From Cryptomeria japonica (Eukaryota > Streptophyta > Pinopsida > Cupressales > Cupressaceae), in contig NC_081405.1 in the NCBI RefSeq assembly GCF_030272615.1, positions 609,076,677 through 609,140,676 of the forward strand: DNA of 64,000 nt. The letters are read 5' to 3'. Of the stretch, positions 23,932 to 36,014 are shown in pieces. Made by a program: the position numbers and the translations under genes. The notes under the pieces were generated by a model. It was not told the origin of the DNA. It made no database searches and saw only the letters and a list, made by a program, of their open reading frames with translations. Each line of letters opens with the position of its first letter. Position 1 is the stretch's first letter.

Positions 23932-25761
23932 TTGAAGCTGCGATGGAAAGTTTCCAGAAATTATAATTTTGCAGGCAATTTTTAAATAGTGATATCTCAC
24001 TCATCCGAACTCTTTTTTCTGAGCAAGTTTTTTTGTTTTGGGATAGAATTTCATGATTTGTACAGTGGTGTAAGAGTTTTCGGATTTTCGGATTCAAGTT
24101 TTTCTAGAATAGTGAAATCCTGATTTTTACAACTTTGGAGGCTTCGTTTGGGCTAATATGGACTACTTTTCAGGTGCCATTTTTTTTTAAAGTGCATAAT
24201 TTTTTGTCTACTTTTAAAATCTGCTATTTATTTGTAGTGATTTTGAGTATAAATTGTACTTTCCGTATTTGGTCATTTTTTGGCCTATTTGGTACTTGTA
24301 TTTTGCTTGGATCTCAATTTAGATCACTAGCAGTATTTGTTGAAGTCTCTTATATCTCATTTGCAGAAGTTATTGAAATTAGAAGTCCATTGCTCCATTA
24401 TTTGCAAGTGCCAACATAATCTTTTTTTGGGGTTTTAGTTGTTCATTTATATCTCTTGGTGAAATCCCTTTTGGAGGAATCTTCATCTACAGTATTCTAT
24501 AGGGCTTCTTTGTTGGTGGCATCATTTTCATGTTTCCACATTTGAATATTTTATCATGATGTATGCTCTTGCTTGAACAATGTTGTACTTGCACTATCAT
24601 AAAGTGTCACACTTCTTTTATCTTGTCTATGATGACTATTTGATGTAATCCTCTTGTACATGTAGATTAGGAATATCTTGTGAGACTTGGTGCATGGCTC
24701 CAGTTGAGACTTAGATTGTACACATTTGTGCATGGCTCCCATGAGACTTGGATTGTACCAGTATTCCTGCCATTTACGAGTATCTAGATGATGCTCAAAG
24801 TAGGTTGTCTTCATGCCTAATCTTCTTTTTGTTGCAGCAAGTGATTCATCATCATCAACTTGGTACCTGGTTTTGTCACACTTTGACATTATTGGTGCAG
24901 TATTGGCTCTCTTTCTTCCTTATGAGGAGGTATTTTGGTCATCATCATTGGACCGTCTTTACAAGAGATTCAACATTGAGGAGGGGCTTCATGGTCTTTC
25001 TTCTCTCTTATGGGGGGAATATATTTTGTTCTTCTCATTCATCATTGAGAACATTGTGTGCTTTCATCATATCTCTTTTGGGGGAGGGTTTTTGCCCATT
25101 GGGTTTTTCTCTCTTTCCCCTCTTTGTGAGAAATTTAATTGCATTAGTTTGCATGCATTTGCATTTGTACATGGGTACCTATCATGGCCTCGTAGTTGGG
25201 ACCCATCTTGCATTGCTTAGTTGCATTGTAGGCTTTAGTGCATTCCCCTAAGTTGCACTTAAAGGGGGGTGTTGGTGTAAATAATTATTCATCATGGATA
25301 TTATTACATTTACTTAAGTTTACTTAGGTACATGCATTTAATAGTAGTTTAGGTATGAGACACTTGGGTGTTTGTGCCACATTGGGATAGTGTGTGTAGG
25401 ATAATTTCCACCTTTTATGGTGTTGATCTTGTTACTACTCTATCATATCCACTTATTGTGGAGTGATAATTTGACCTTCGGTGGGTGATCCACCTCATGT
25501 GGAATATTTTATTGTTTCTCCTACCTACCACACCTATTTAGTACCTACCCTTGTTTCTTATTGAGCCACAAGTCATGTTTGTGTGCTCACATATCCATAT
25601 AGCCTTGCCTATATATGCATACTCATATTCATTGTATGTAACGCTTGATGATCCAGTTGATCATTATTTTCATCTTGATAGAATATAGTTTATTTCTATC
25701 ATATATTTTGTCTATCTTATTTGTGTTTTCCATTGCCTCTAGATCTTGGCAAAATCTCACA
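23932..25761 (+). mobile_element. 5'-truncated LTR-element remnant inside array LTR 1
   Basis: This segment is absent from LTRs 2-4. Its right part, 25270-25761, looks like an LTR: it starts TGTTGGTGTAAAT directly after the purine tract AAAGGGGGG and ends near CTCACA. More purine tracts lie upstream (near 24986, 25013 and 25079). No 5' LTR or pol is visible. The flanks ACAAG (about 23927) and ACAAAG (about 25759) may be a degraded target duplication. Open frames inside (24748-25251 and others) match nothing I recognise. Confidence 0.55.
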
Positions 25762-25891
25762 AAGATCGTAAAGAAGTTTTGAAAAAGCTCTTTTTAGAGA
25801 TTGTACTACATTTGGAGCATTGTTAATAGATTGGTCACTCAATTGAGATAGACTCGGAGACGTAGTCCACTCGTATGAACTCTGTAATTAA

Positions 25892-25894
<3 letters not shown>

Positions 25895-25944
<50 letters not shown>
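25895..25944 (+). repeat. (TC)25 microsatellite
   Basis: Fifty bases of uninterrupted TC. It sits in the same LTR position where LTR 4 has a short CT run (about 35713-35726) and LTR 3 an interrupted one (32583-32597), so it is an expansion of an LTR-internal motif. Confidence 0.95.
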
Positions 25945-25949
<5 letters not shown>

Positions 25950-26224
25950 ATTTTATTATATTTGTCTCTTTATTGTTCTTATTGCTCCATTATTTAAAGT
26001 CTTTCTACATAAGATTAAGGAAATAAGGTTTTGTTCACTTTATGCACATTCACTTAGCAATGTTTGTCATACATCCCTTTTGCATCAGATCAAGCGGTAT
26101 AATATCTAGATTGACAAGGTTTGCATAAGTGAATGTAAGTTAGTTTGTTAGTTTAATCAGTTTGACAGTTTGCTAGTTTTCAATGTAAGTATGCAAGATT
26201 GACAAGTGAACATTTTAAAACAAA

Positions 26225-27405
26225 GGTGACATCAGAGAAAGGAGAATCTTCTAAGGTGATGTAGTCTGCATCCATGGTGGATAACTTGTTTTCAACGAAA
26301 AGAATGATTGAAGAACTCTAGAGGGACCATCAAGATAAGTTTGGAAGGCTTCAAGAGCTTGAAGAAGCCAACCTATAAATTCAATCGAAGAATGTTGAGC
26401 TCAGAGGGTTTCTTGAAGAAGCAAACAATGAGAAGCAGAGGTTGCAAGAGATGTTGCATAAGGTCATGGAGGATAAAAATAGGAGAAGTCCTCACACATC
26501 TGAGAATGCTGACATATGTCCATTTTGTCCGCATTCAAAGGATTCTTCCTCATACTCCCCGCTCACTCAGAATGATAGCTTGGAAGCATCACCTGAAACA
26601 AAATCCACTGCAAAGAGTCTTAAGATGTGATTGGTTTGTGGTCCTCGCAAATGGGCCAATTATGGTTCAAGTCATAGAAATGTTGAAGAGTGTTCTTTTT
26701 GTTAGCATTTGGAGTATCTGAAATTTATTGATGTTCTTGATAACCAAGTTGGTTACCTGGAGACATTTTCAACATCAAATCAGAAGGAGCAAATGAAAAA
26801 TGATCAAAACTATGTTTTTCTAAGTTTTGAAAGTCATACCAAGGGTATTGGTATGAAGTTGTTAAACAAGATGGGTTATAGCAAGAAAGGCCTTGAAGTC
26901 ACTGAACAAGGCATTATCAATTCTATAGAGGTTAACGAGACACCTCATTATCAAGGATTGGGATATGGAGAGACTGGACAGTCCTGCAAAGCCTTTAGAA
27001 AGGAAAATTCTCCAATACATACTTTTGACTATAGTAGTGGAAGTGAATCCCTTTCCAAAGAAGAAAGTCAACAGGACAGACAAGGCTTGTAACTACTGCA
27101 CTCACTATAGGATCAGTGGGAATTGGATTGAGAAGTGCTGGAAGCTATATCTCATGCTTTGTCACTCACCTAGGTCCATAGAGGGACCCAACAAGGAGGT
27201 TCCAGAGGTAGAAGTAGAACCCGAGGCAGAGAAACCTCAACCGGAGGAAGAGCAACTAGTAAAGGGAAGTTATTTTGAACAACTCTATAAGAGCTGGGAA
27301 AACCTCTCATCTAAATGTTTGTATCAAAATTGTATTCATATTTGCTCAATAATGTTATCACATTGTGATTATGAGCTAGGTGATATATTAGACAGATTTT
27401 TGTAA
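26225..27405 (+). pseudogene. Array Gag-like G-patch protein, copy 1
   Basis: Aligned with the other copies, the frame starts at 26225 (GTG here, ATG in copies 3 and 4). A stop follows after KVM (shared with copies 3 and 4); the ATG at 26272 just after it may be the real start. Next come a coiled-coil-like region, a Cys-rich stretch ending ECSFC, a TAG at 26703 shared by all four copies, a G-patch at 26838-26972 (GIGMKLLNKMGY, YQGLGYGE), and a knuckle with two ligands lost (CTHYRISGNWIEKC). One G-patch Gly reads Glu. A frameshift precedes the knuckle. G-patches bind RNA or helicases. Confidence 0.75.
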
Positions 27406-28044
27406 CAAAATTAATGTTTGCATGAAATTGTATTTTCTTGGAATTGAGATTTTGAAAGGTTGTTTAAGCCTTATCTCATGTAATTAGAAAATAAAATGCT
27501 TGAAGACTTCAATTTGAAAAATGTCTGATTTTGAAACTGAAGAGTGCTTATTTGATGACAATTCTCGAGGCGAGCAGATGTCCATTATTCCTGTTTGAGG
27601 AAAAGAAGCACCTGGTGAAATTTAGTTAAAGGTGGATAGATTTGGATGATCACTCCACATTGGAACTTAGAGTTGCAGAGAACAACCAGAAATCGTCTAT
27701 ATGTTCTTAGCTTTAAGACTCAGTCAGTTGATGATCGAGGCTCCTAAAGGTCTTTTTCTATAGCCTTGTTACTTAGGCAAACATAGACATAGTTGTATGG
27801 TGAGGCTCATAATCAGCTATTTCGAAGTTCAAAGTTGAGAAGGAATGTTTCAAACTAAGGAACAATTGTCATTTCTCATGCAGTTTGCAAATGATGAGGA
27901 GCATCATAATTGGCTAGGTTGGTATGCAAAATGAGAACCATTGCCATGAGAAGTACTGAGAGGCGGTTTTATCATGCTCGATATAATTCTTTCTTTTTGG
28001 TAAGTCAAATTCTATTTTGAACTACATCCTTTGATCTCCTAGTG

Positions 28045-28260
28045 TGGCTGAAATGTAAGACCCCTAGAGGGTAGATGTGGCCATAGGCATGCTCATATTG
28101 ACCATGCATTGTTGAAATGTAAGACCCTAGTCCTGTAGATGTGGCAATGCATACTTTCTTGATATTGTTGAAGTGTAAGGCCCCTAGAGGGCAAATGGGA
28201 TAGTATCAAGGCATAGCCCAAGTGTAAGACCCATGGAGGGCAAATATATGTTCTGAAGCA
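28045..28260 (+). repeat. Four 57-bp repeats in array internal region 1
   Basis: Starts near 28056, 28118, 28174 and 28230, each with GTAAGACCC or GTAAGGCCC followed by a GAGGGCAGATG-like core. Equivalent four-repeat blocks occur at 31182-31370, 34423-34610 and 37827-38010. They lie 3' of the coding part and upstream of the purine tract. Confidence 0.8.
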
Positions 28261-28422
28261 TGGGGGAACCAAGACTAGAATCAGAATCAGTTATCAAACA
28301 TGGAGCCACTAGTAGCATTGTAGTGAAGCTTCGAAGGTGACAACAAAGTTAATTCGAGCAGAGTAAGTCAAAGTTCTATAAGACAGCTTTTGGAGGACCA
28401 AAAGCTCTTAAGTGGGGAGGTT

Positions 28423-29483
28423 TGATCCAACAAAATCTATGAACCTTGAAAAATCAATTGTCACCAATGTTCAAGAAGTTGTAACAATGTGTCACAGAAT
28501 TGGTTGAATGATTTTTTTGAGTGTTTTCTTGACTTCGACAGGATTCTCATCAAAATGTTGATTGGGGGATTTGAAACCCCAACGTCTCCTTTATTATCTC
28601 AACACCTCTACCATTACGCCACCCATTGAATTTGAAATCTAATGGGTGGTGCTATTATTTAACTTTTAGAACTTTCTCCCATGCTAAAAATAAAAGGGGG
28701 TCATGAAGGGTTTGGAACCCACGACCTCCCTAAAATTACTCAACGCCTTCAACCGCTAAGACAAGCGGTTTTGATGGAGAAAATCACAGAGGCTATTTTA
28801 TTTACTAAAGGCTGGGTGATACTGTGTGAGTAAAGGGGCTAGAAATTAATCTGAGAACTCTCCCCATGCATTGCCAAAAAATAAATATTTAAATAAGTCA
28901 ATTTTAACAAACTGCTTTAATAGTTAAAACAAATTGTTAATTTTAAGAGTTTAAAATATGTTTAGGAGATTTTATTGTTATTTTTGGGGGATAAGGGATT
29001 TATCTCAAATTAATTGGCTATAAGACAATTTTGGGAAAATTTGTGTGTATAAATGGAGAATGAAATTTATAATGAGAGGAGAGAATATGGAGCACATTTG
29101 GAGAACAGATTTGTGGAGAGGATTTCTCTTCTGAGGAGAATTAGTGAGAGTATTCTCTTTGGTTGTAAAAGAAATCTTGTGAGAAGAATTCTTGTTGAGG
29201 GAATAGGGAATTTTTTATATAATAAATCTCTAATTCTATAGTAGAACATTTAGGAAAAGTATTTTTCTTTCTCTTTGTAAATCAACCTTGTGGCTTTGAG
29301 AGACTTTATGTGACATGATTTGAGTGAGGAATTTTGTACCATGACTTTGTGGACAGGCTATAGAAGATTGTAAAGCACTTTTCAAGAGGCTCTTTTTAGA
29401 GATTGTACTGCATTTGGAGCATTCTTAATAGATTGGTCACTTAGTTGAGATAGACTCGAAGATGTAGTCCACCTGGACGAACA
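28423..29483 (+). repeat. Array LTR 2, 3'-truncated
   Basis: It starts TGATCCAACAAAATCTATGAACC directly after AGTGGGGAGGTT. It runs to about 29483, where the LTR sequence (GTCCACCTGGACGAAC) joins directly to the coiled-coil coding part of internal region 2. About 150 bp of LTR end, the primer site and the leader are deleted. Confidence 0.82.
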
Positions 29484-30420
29484 AGCCAACCAATGCATTT
29501 AATTAAATAATATTGAGCTCAGAGGTTTGCTTGAATAAGTAAACAATGAGAAGAAGAGGTTGCAAGAGATGTTGAGGATGGTCATGTAGGAGAAAAATAG
29601 GAGAAGTCCTCCCACATCTAAGAATGCTGACATATGTGCATTTTGTCTACATGCTTCCTCATACTCCCCGCTCACTGAGAATGATAGCTTGGAAGCATCA
29701 CCTAAAATAAAATCCACCGTAAAGAGTTTTAAGATAGGATTGGCATGTGGTCCTGGCAAATGGGCCCATTATGGTTCAAGTCATAGAAATGGTGAAGAGT
29801 GTTCTTTTTGTTAGCATTTGGAGTATCTAAAATCTATTGACATGCCTGATAACCAAGTTGGTTACCTGGAGGCATTTTTTGCATCAAATCAGAAGGACCA
29901 GATGAAAAATGATCAGAAGTCTCTTTTCCCAGGTTTTGAATGTCATACCAAGGGTATTGGTATGAAGTTGTTAACCAAGATGGGTTATAGTGAGAAAGGC
30001 CTTGGAGTCAATGAACAAGGCATGATCAATTCTATAGAGGTTAAGGAGAGACCTCATTATCAAGAATTGGGATATGGAGAGACTAGAGAATCCTCCAAAG
30101 CCTTTAGAAAGGAAAATTCTCTAGTAAACACTTCCAATTATAGTAGTGCTAATGAATCTCTTTCCTCCCCCAAAAGAAGAAAGTCAAGAGGCGGGAAAAG
30201 GCTTGTAACTACTGCACTCACTGCAGGATCAGTGAGCATTGGATCGAGAAGTGCTAGAAGCTACATCTGAAGCTTTGAGGCTCACGTTGGTCCATGGAGG
30301 AACCCAAATAGGAGGTTGCAGAGGTAGAAGAAGAACCCGAGGTAGAGAAACCTCAACCGGAGGAAGAGTAGCTAGTAAAGGAAACTTCTTTTGAACGGCT
30401 CTGTAAGAGCTGGTAAAACC
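29484..30420 (+). pseudogene. Array Gag-like G-patch protein, copy 2, 5'-deleted
   Basis: The deletion junction removes the start and the first part of the coiled coil. The shared TAG is at 29812. The G-patch (29947-30081) keeps GIGMKLLTKMGYSEKGLG, the best-preserved core with copy 3. The zinc knuckle is complete here in one frame (CTHCRISEHWIEKC, a C-x2-C-x4-H-x4-C pattern), followed by a stop (TAG) where other copies read Trp-Lys-Leu. Confidence 0.75.
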
Positions 30421-31181
30421 TGTCATCTAAATATTTGTATCAAACTTGTATTTGTATTTTCTCAATAATGTAATCACATTGCGATTATGAGTTAGGTGAT
30501 ACAATAGACATGGTTTTGTAATAAAATTAATGCTTGCATGAAATTGTATGTTTTTTGGAATTGAGATTCTAAAAGGTTGTTTAAGCTTTGTCTCGTGTAA
30601 TTAGAAAAGAAAATGCTTGAAGACTTCTCTTTGCACAATGTTAAATTTTGAAATTGAAGAGTACTTAGTTGATGACAAATCTCGAGGTGAGAAGATGTCC
30701 ATTGTCACTTGTTTAAGGAAAAGAAGAACTTGATGAAATTCAGTTAAAGCTGGATAGATCTAGATGATCAATCCACGTTCGAACTTAGAGTTGCAGAGAA
30801 CGACCAAAAATTGCATGTATGTTCTTACCTTTATGACTCAGCCCAACTATGTCAGTCGATGAGCTACGCTCCTGAAGGTCTTTTTCTATGGCATTTTTGC
30901 TTAGGCAAACATAGATAGAGCTGTATGGTGAAGCTCGTAATCAACTTTTTCAAAGTACAAAGTTGATATGGAATATTTTAGACTAAGGAATAGTTGCCAT
31001 TGCTCATGCAGTTTGCAAAGAAGGAGGAGTATCATAATTGGTTAGGCTAGTATGCAGAACTAGAACCACTGTCGTGAGAAGCACCAAGAGACAGGTTTAC
31101 CATACTTGGTTTTCTTCTTGCTTTTTGGTATGTTAAGTTCCATTTTGAATTGCATCCTTTGAAGTCCTAGTGTGCCCAAAA

Positions 31182-31370
31182 TGTAAGACCCCTAGAGGGC
31201 AGATGTGGCAATAGGTATGCTCATACTGACCATGCATTGCTGAAGTGTAACACCCTAGTAGGTGGATGTGGCAATGTATGATTTCTTGATATTGTTGAAC
31301 TCTAAGGCCGCTAGAGGGCAGATGGAATAGTATCAAGGCATAGCCCAAGTGTAAGACCCATGGAGGGAAA
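31182..31370 (+). repeat. Four 57-bp repeats in array internal region 2
   Basis: The same repeat as at 28045, starting with TGTAAGACCCCTAGAGGGCA at 31182. The four-copy number and order are kept, so the repeats predate the array. Confidence 0.8.
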
Positions 31371-31546
31371 ACATATATTCTTAAGCATGGTGGGACCAAG
31401 ACTCCAATCAGAATCAGTTATCGAAGGTGGAGCCAGCAATAACATTGTAGTGAAGGTTCGCAGGTGACAAAAAAGTTGATTCAAGCTGAGTAAGAGGTTC
31501 TACAAGATAGCTTTTGGAGGACCAAAACATCTTCAGTGGGGAGGTT

Positions 31547-32714
31547 TTCTCCAGGAGGATCTATGAACCTTGAAAAACTAATTGTCACCAATGTTCGGGA
31601 AGTCGTAACCATGTGTCACAGAATCGGTTGACTGATTTGTTTGACTTCGATAGGCATCTCATCAAAATGTTAGTTGGAGAAATTAAACCCCCAACGTCTC
31701 CTTTATTATCTCACCACCTCTACCATAACATCACCCATTGAATTCGAAATGTAATGGACGGTGCCATTATTTAACTTTTAGAATATTCTCCCATGCTTGG
31801 AATCCGTGACCTCCCTAAAACTACTCAACGCCTTCAACCGCTAAGCCAAGTGGTTTGGACGGAGCAAATCACAGAGGTTATTTTATTTACTTAAGGTTGA
31901 GTGATACTCCATGAGTAAAGGGGCTCGAAATTACTCTGAGCACTCTCCCCATGCATTTCCCCAAAATAAATGATTAAATAAGTCAATTTTAACAAACTCA
32001 TATAACAGTTAAAATAAATTGTTAATTTTAAGGGTTTAAAATATGTTTAGGAGATTTTATTGTAATTTTGTGGGGATAAGGGATTTATCTCAAATTAATT
32101 GTCTATAAGCCAATTTTTGACACATTTTTGTATATAAAAGGGGAATAAAATTTTTAATGAGAGGAGAGAATGTGGAGCACATTTGGAGAAGAGAGTTGTG
32201 GACAGGATCTCTCTTGTGAGGAGAATTAGTGAGTATTCTCTTTTCTTGTAAAATAAATCTTGTGAGAAGAATCCTTGTAGAGGGAACAGGGAATTTTTCA
32301 TGTAATAAAGCTCCGATTCTATAGTAGAACCTTTAGGAAAAGTATTTTTCTTGCTCTTTGTAAATCACCCTTGTTTCTTTGAGAAACTTTATTTGAGTTG
32401 ATTTGAGTGAGGAATTTTGTACCATGCCTTTGAGGACAGGCGACAGAAGATTGTAAAGAAGTTTTCAAGAGGCTCTTTTTAGAGATTGTAATCCATTTGG
32501 AGCATTGTTAATAGATTGGTCACTCAGTTGAGATAGACTCGAAGACATAGTTCACTCAGATGAACTCTGTAATCAAATTTTTGTCTTTCTCTCTCTTTAT
32601 TGTTCTTGTTGCTCCATTATTTAATGTATTTCCTGATAACCTTAAGGAATTAAGGATTTTTTCACTTTATGCATATTCTTTTAGCATTGTTTGTCATAGA
32701 TCCCTTCCACATCA
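31547..32714 (+). repeat. Array LTR 3, full length
   Basis: 1168 bp, starting after GTGGGGAGGT with a decayed first base pair (TT for TG) and ending CCACATCA. It is the only LTR without a large indel, so it sets the family length. The primer site GTGGTATCAGAGCT follows at 32721. Confidence 0.85.
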
Positions 32715-32720
32715 GACCAA

Positions 32721-32734
32721 GTGGTATCAGAGCT
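32721..32734 (+). promoter_or_regulatory. Primer-binding site of array unit 3
   Basis: GTGGTATCAGAGCT follows array LTR 3 by six bases. It contains the exact plant initiator Met-tRNA primer sequence, and confirms that the repeats are LTRs rather than simple tandem repeats. The equivalents at 26095 and 35875 are mutated. Confidence 0.85.
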
Positions 32735-32860
32735 AGTTTGACAAGGTTTACATAAGTGAATGTTAGTTAGTTTCCCAGTTTAATTAGTTTGTCAGTTTGA
32801 TAGTTTGTTGGTTTTCAATGTAAGTGTGCAAGCTTGACAGGTGAACATTTTAAAACAAAG

Positions 32861-33940
32861 ATGGCATCGAAGAAAGGAGAATCTTCTAAGGTGATATAGT
32901 TTGCATCCATGGTGGGTAAATTCTTTTTAATGAAAAGAATGATTGAATAACTCTACCAAGACCATTAGGATAAGTTTGGAAGGCTTCAAGAGCTTGAAGA
33001 AGCCAAGCAACGGATTCAATTGAAGAATGTTGAGCTCAGAGGGTTTCTTGAAGAACCAAACAATGAGAAGCTAAGCTTGAAAGAGATGTTGCAGACAGTC
33101 ATGGAAGAGAAATATAGGAGAAGTCCTCCCACATATAAGAATGTTGATATATGTGTATTTTGCCTGTATTTGGAGGATGCTTCCTCATACTCCCCGCTCA
33201 CTTAGAATGATAGCTTGGAAGCATCACCTGAAACAAAATCCACTGCATATAGTCCTAAGACAAGATTGGCTTGTTGTCTGGCAAATGGGCAAATTATGGT
33301 TCAAGTCATAGAAATGCAAAAGAGTGTTCTTTTTGTTAGCATTTGGAGTATCTGAAATCTATCGATGTCCCTGACAACCAAGTTGGTTACCTGGAGGCTT
33401 TTTTTGCATCAGATCAGAAGGAGCAGATGAAAAATGATCATAACTATGTTTTTGCAGGTTTTGAAAGTCATACCAAGGGTATTGGTATGAACATGTTAAC
33501 TAAGATGGTTTATAGGGAGAAAGGCCTTGGAGTCAGTGAACAAGGCATGAGCAATTATATAGAGGTTAAGGAGAGACCTTGTTATCAAGGATTGGCATAT
33601 GGACAAATTGGAGAATCCTCCAAAGCCTTTAGAAAGGAAAATTTGCTGGTAAAAACTTCCAACTATATTAGTGGAAGTGAATCTCTTTCCTCTCCAAAGA
33701 AGAAAGTCAAGAGGCAGGACAAGGCTCATAACTACTGCACTCACTACAGGATTAGTGGGAATTGGATGAAGAAGTGCTGGAAGCTACATCCGAAGGTTTT
33801 GATGGTCACCTATGTCCATGGAGGGACCCAACAAGGAGGTTGCAGAGGTAGAAGTAGAACTCGAGGAAGAGAAACCTCAACTAAACTTGGAAGAGCAGCT
33901 AGTAAAGGGAATTTATTTTGACTGGCTCTGTAAAAGCTAG
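32861..33940 (+). pseudogene. Array Gag-like G-patch protein, copy 3
   Basis: ATG at 32861 (MASKKGESSKV), then a TAG shared with copies 1 and 4, a coiled-coil-like region with repeated Glu/Lys/Leu (FGRLQELEEAKQRIQ, with LRGFLEEPNNEK), the shared TAG at 33337, a G-patch at 33472-33606 (GIGMNMLTKMVYREKGLG) and a knuckle with Cys and His ligands lost (CTHYRISGNWMKKC). An acidic and proline tail follows in other copies. The frame from 33343 to 33921 is open for 192 codons. Confidence 0.75.
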
Positions 33941-34422
33941 GAAAACCTGTCATCTTAATATATTTATCAAACTTGTATTTTTATTTTCTCAATAATGTTA
34001 TCACATTGTGATTACGAGCTAGGTGATACAATAGACAAGGTTTTGTAATAAAATTAATGTTTACATGAATTTGTATTTTCTTGGAATTGAGATTTTGAAA
34101 GGTTGTTTATGCCTTATCTCATGTAATTAGAAAAGAAAATGATTGAAGAATTCTGTTTCGAGAATGGAAAATATTGAAACAGAAGAGTGCTTAGTTGATG
34201 AAAATTCTCGAGATGAGAAAATATCCATTATTCCGCTTTAAGGAAAATAAGCACTTGATGAAATTTAGTTAGAGGTGGATAGATTGTGATGATATGAAGA
34301 ATGAGAACCACCACTGTGAGAAGCACTGAGAGATAGGTTTATCATGTTTGGTTTTCTTTGTGCTTTTCGGTATGTCAAGTTCTGTTTAGAACTGCATCCT
34401 TTGAAGTCCTAGTGTGACCGAA

Positions 34423-34610
34423 ATGTAAGACCCCTAGAGGGCAGATGTGTCCATAGGAATTCTTATATTGACCATGCATTGTTAAAGTTTAAGACCCTAG
34501 TAGGCCGATGTGGTCATGTATGCTTTCTTGATATTATTGAAGTGTAAGTCCCCTAGATGGCAGATGGGATAATATCAAGGCATAGCCCAAGTGTAAGACC
34601 CATGGAGATA
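34423..34610 (+). repeat. Four 57-bp repeats in array internal region 3
   Basis: The same four-repeat block as in the other units, beginning AATGTAAGACCCCTAGAGGG. The rest of this internal region is shortened: it runs from the repeats into a truncated LTR 4 without a visible purine tract. Confidence 0.8.
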
Positions 34611-34673
34611 AAATGCATGTTCCGAAGCATGGTAGAACCAACATCGGAATTAGAATCAGTTGTTGAAGGTAGA

Positions 34674-35868
34674 ACCAGTTCGGGAAGTCCGAACCATGTG
34701 TCATAGAATTGATTGATTAATTTGTTTGAGTGTTTGTTTGACTTGGGCAGGCATCTCATCAAAATATTGGTTGGGAAAGTTGAACCCCCAACCTCTCCTT
34801 TATTATCTCACCACCTCGACCATTACCATACCCATTGAATTTGAAATGTAATGGGCAGCGCCATTATTTGACTTTCAGAACTTTCTCCCATGCTTTAAAA
34901 AAAGGGGGGTCATGAAGGGTTTGGAACCCACAACCTCCCTAAAACTACTCAATGTCTTCAACCGCTAAGACAAGCGGTTTGGATGGAGCAAATCATGGAG
35001 GCTATTTTATTTACTAAAGGCTGAGTGATAAACCATGAGTAAAGGGGCTCGAAATCAATCTAAGAAGTCTCGAAATGCATTGCCCAAAAACAAATGAAAA
35101 AATAAGTCAATTTTACCAAACTTGTTTAATAGTTAAAACAAATTGTTAATTTTAAGGGTTTAAAATATGTTTAGGAGATTTTATTGTAATTTTGGGGGGA
35201 TAAGGGATTTATCTCAAATTAATTGGCTATAAACCAATTTTGGGCATTTTTTTGTGTATGAAAGGGGAATGAAATTTGTAATGAGAGGAGAGAATATGAA
35301 GCATATTTGGAGAAGAGAGTTGTGAAGAGGATTTCTCTTGTGAGGAGAATTGGTGAGAGTATTCTCTTTGCTTGTAAAAAATATCTTGTGAGAAGAAGTC
35401 TTGTAGAGGGAATAGGGAATTTTTCATGCAATAAAGCTTTGATTCTATAGTAGACCCTTTAATAAAAATGTTTTTCTTGCTCTTTGTAAATCAGCCTTGT
35501 GGCTTTGAGAGCCTTTATGCGAGGTGATTTGAGTGAGAAATTTTGTACCATGACATTGTGGACAAGCTATTGAAGACTGTAAAGCAGTTTTCAAGAGGCT
35601 CTTTTTAGAGATTGTACTCCATTTCGAGCATTGTTAATAGATTGGTCACTCAATTGAGATAGACTCAGAGATGTAGTCCACTCGGACGAACTTTGTAATC
35701 AAACTTTGGTCTTTCTCTCTCTCTCAATACTCTGTTATATTTCTCTCTCTTTATTGTTCTTCTTGCTCTTCTATTTAATGTCTTTCTAGACAATCTTAAG
35801 GCATTAAGGTTTTGTTCACTTTATGCGCATCCACTTAGCAATGTTTGTCATAGATCCCTCTCGCATCC
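34674..35868 (+). repeat. Array LTR 4, first bases deleted
   Basis: The first roughly 35 bp, the purine tract and the end of internal region 3 are missing: ACCAGT joins directly to TCGGGAAGTCC. The remainder aligns with LTR 3 to the end CGCATCC, where the final CA has become CC. The primer site after it is mutated (GTGGTATTAGAACT). Confidence 0.82.
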
Positions 35869-36014
35869 GATCAAGTGGTATTAGAACTCGTTTGACAATG
35901 TTTGCATAAGTGAATGTTAGTTAGTTTGCTAGTTTAATCAGTTTGTTAGTTCGACAATTTGCTGGTTTTGAATGTAACTGTGCAAGCTTGATAGGGGAAC
36001 ATTTTAAAACAAAG

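Larger units (their letters stand above)
23017..26087 (+). repeat. Array LTR 1, with nested insertion
   Basis: It starts TGATCGAGGAGGAT and ends TTTTGCATCA. It is about 1.9 kb longer than LTR 3 because a foreign segment lies at about 23932-25761. The rest aligns with the other LTRs, including the CTGATTCTATAGTAGAACCTTTAGG block (23800) and the end block GCAATGTTTGTCAT. The following primer site is decayed (AGCGGTATAATATCT). Confidence 0.85.

Noticed and set aside
24554-24889. 111-codon minus-strand frame
   Set aside because: No motif recognised; it falls in the same retroelement remnant and its direction is opposite to the LTR layout.
24748-25251. 167-codon open frame on the plus strand and overlapping frames
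   Set aside because: It lies in the noncoding 3' part of an LTR-element remnant, is rich in hydrophobic runs from T-rich sequence, overlaps another open frame of similar length, and matches no family I know.
25895-25944. TC repeat as a promoter GAGA-type element
   Set aside because: It is an expanded microsatellite at an LTR position where sibling LTRs have shorter runs; no gene starts nearby.
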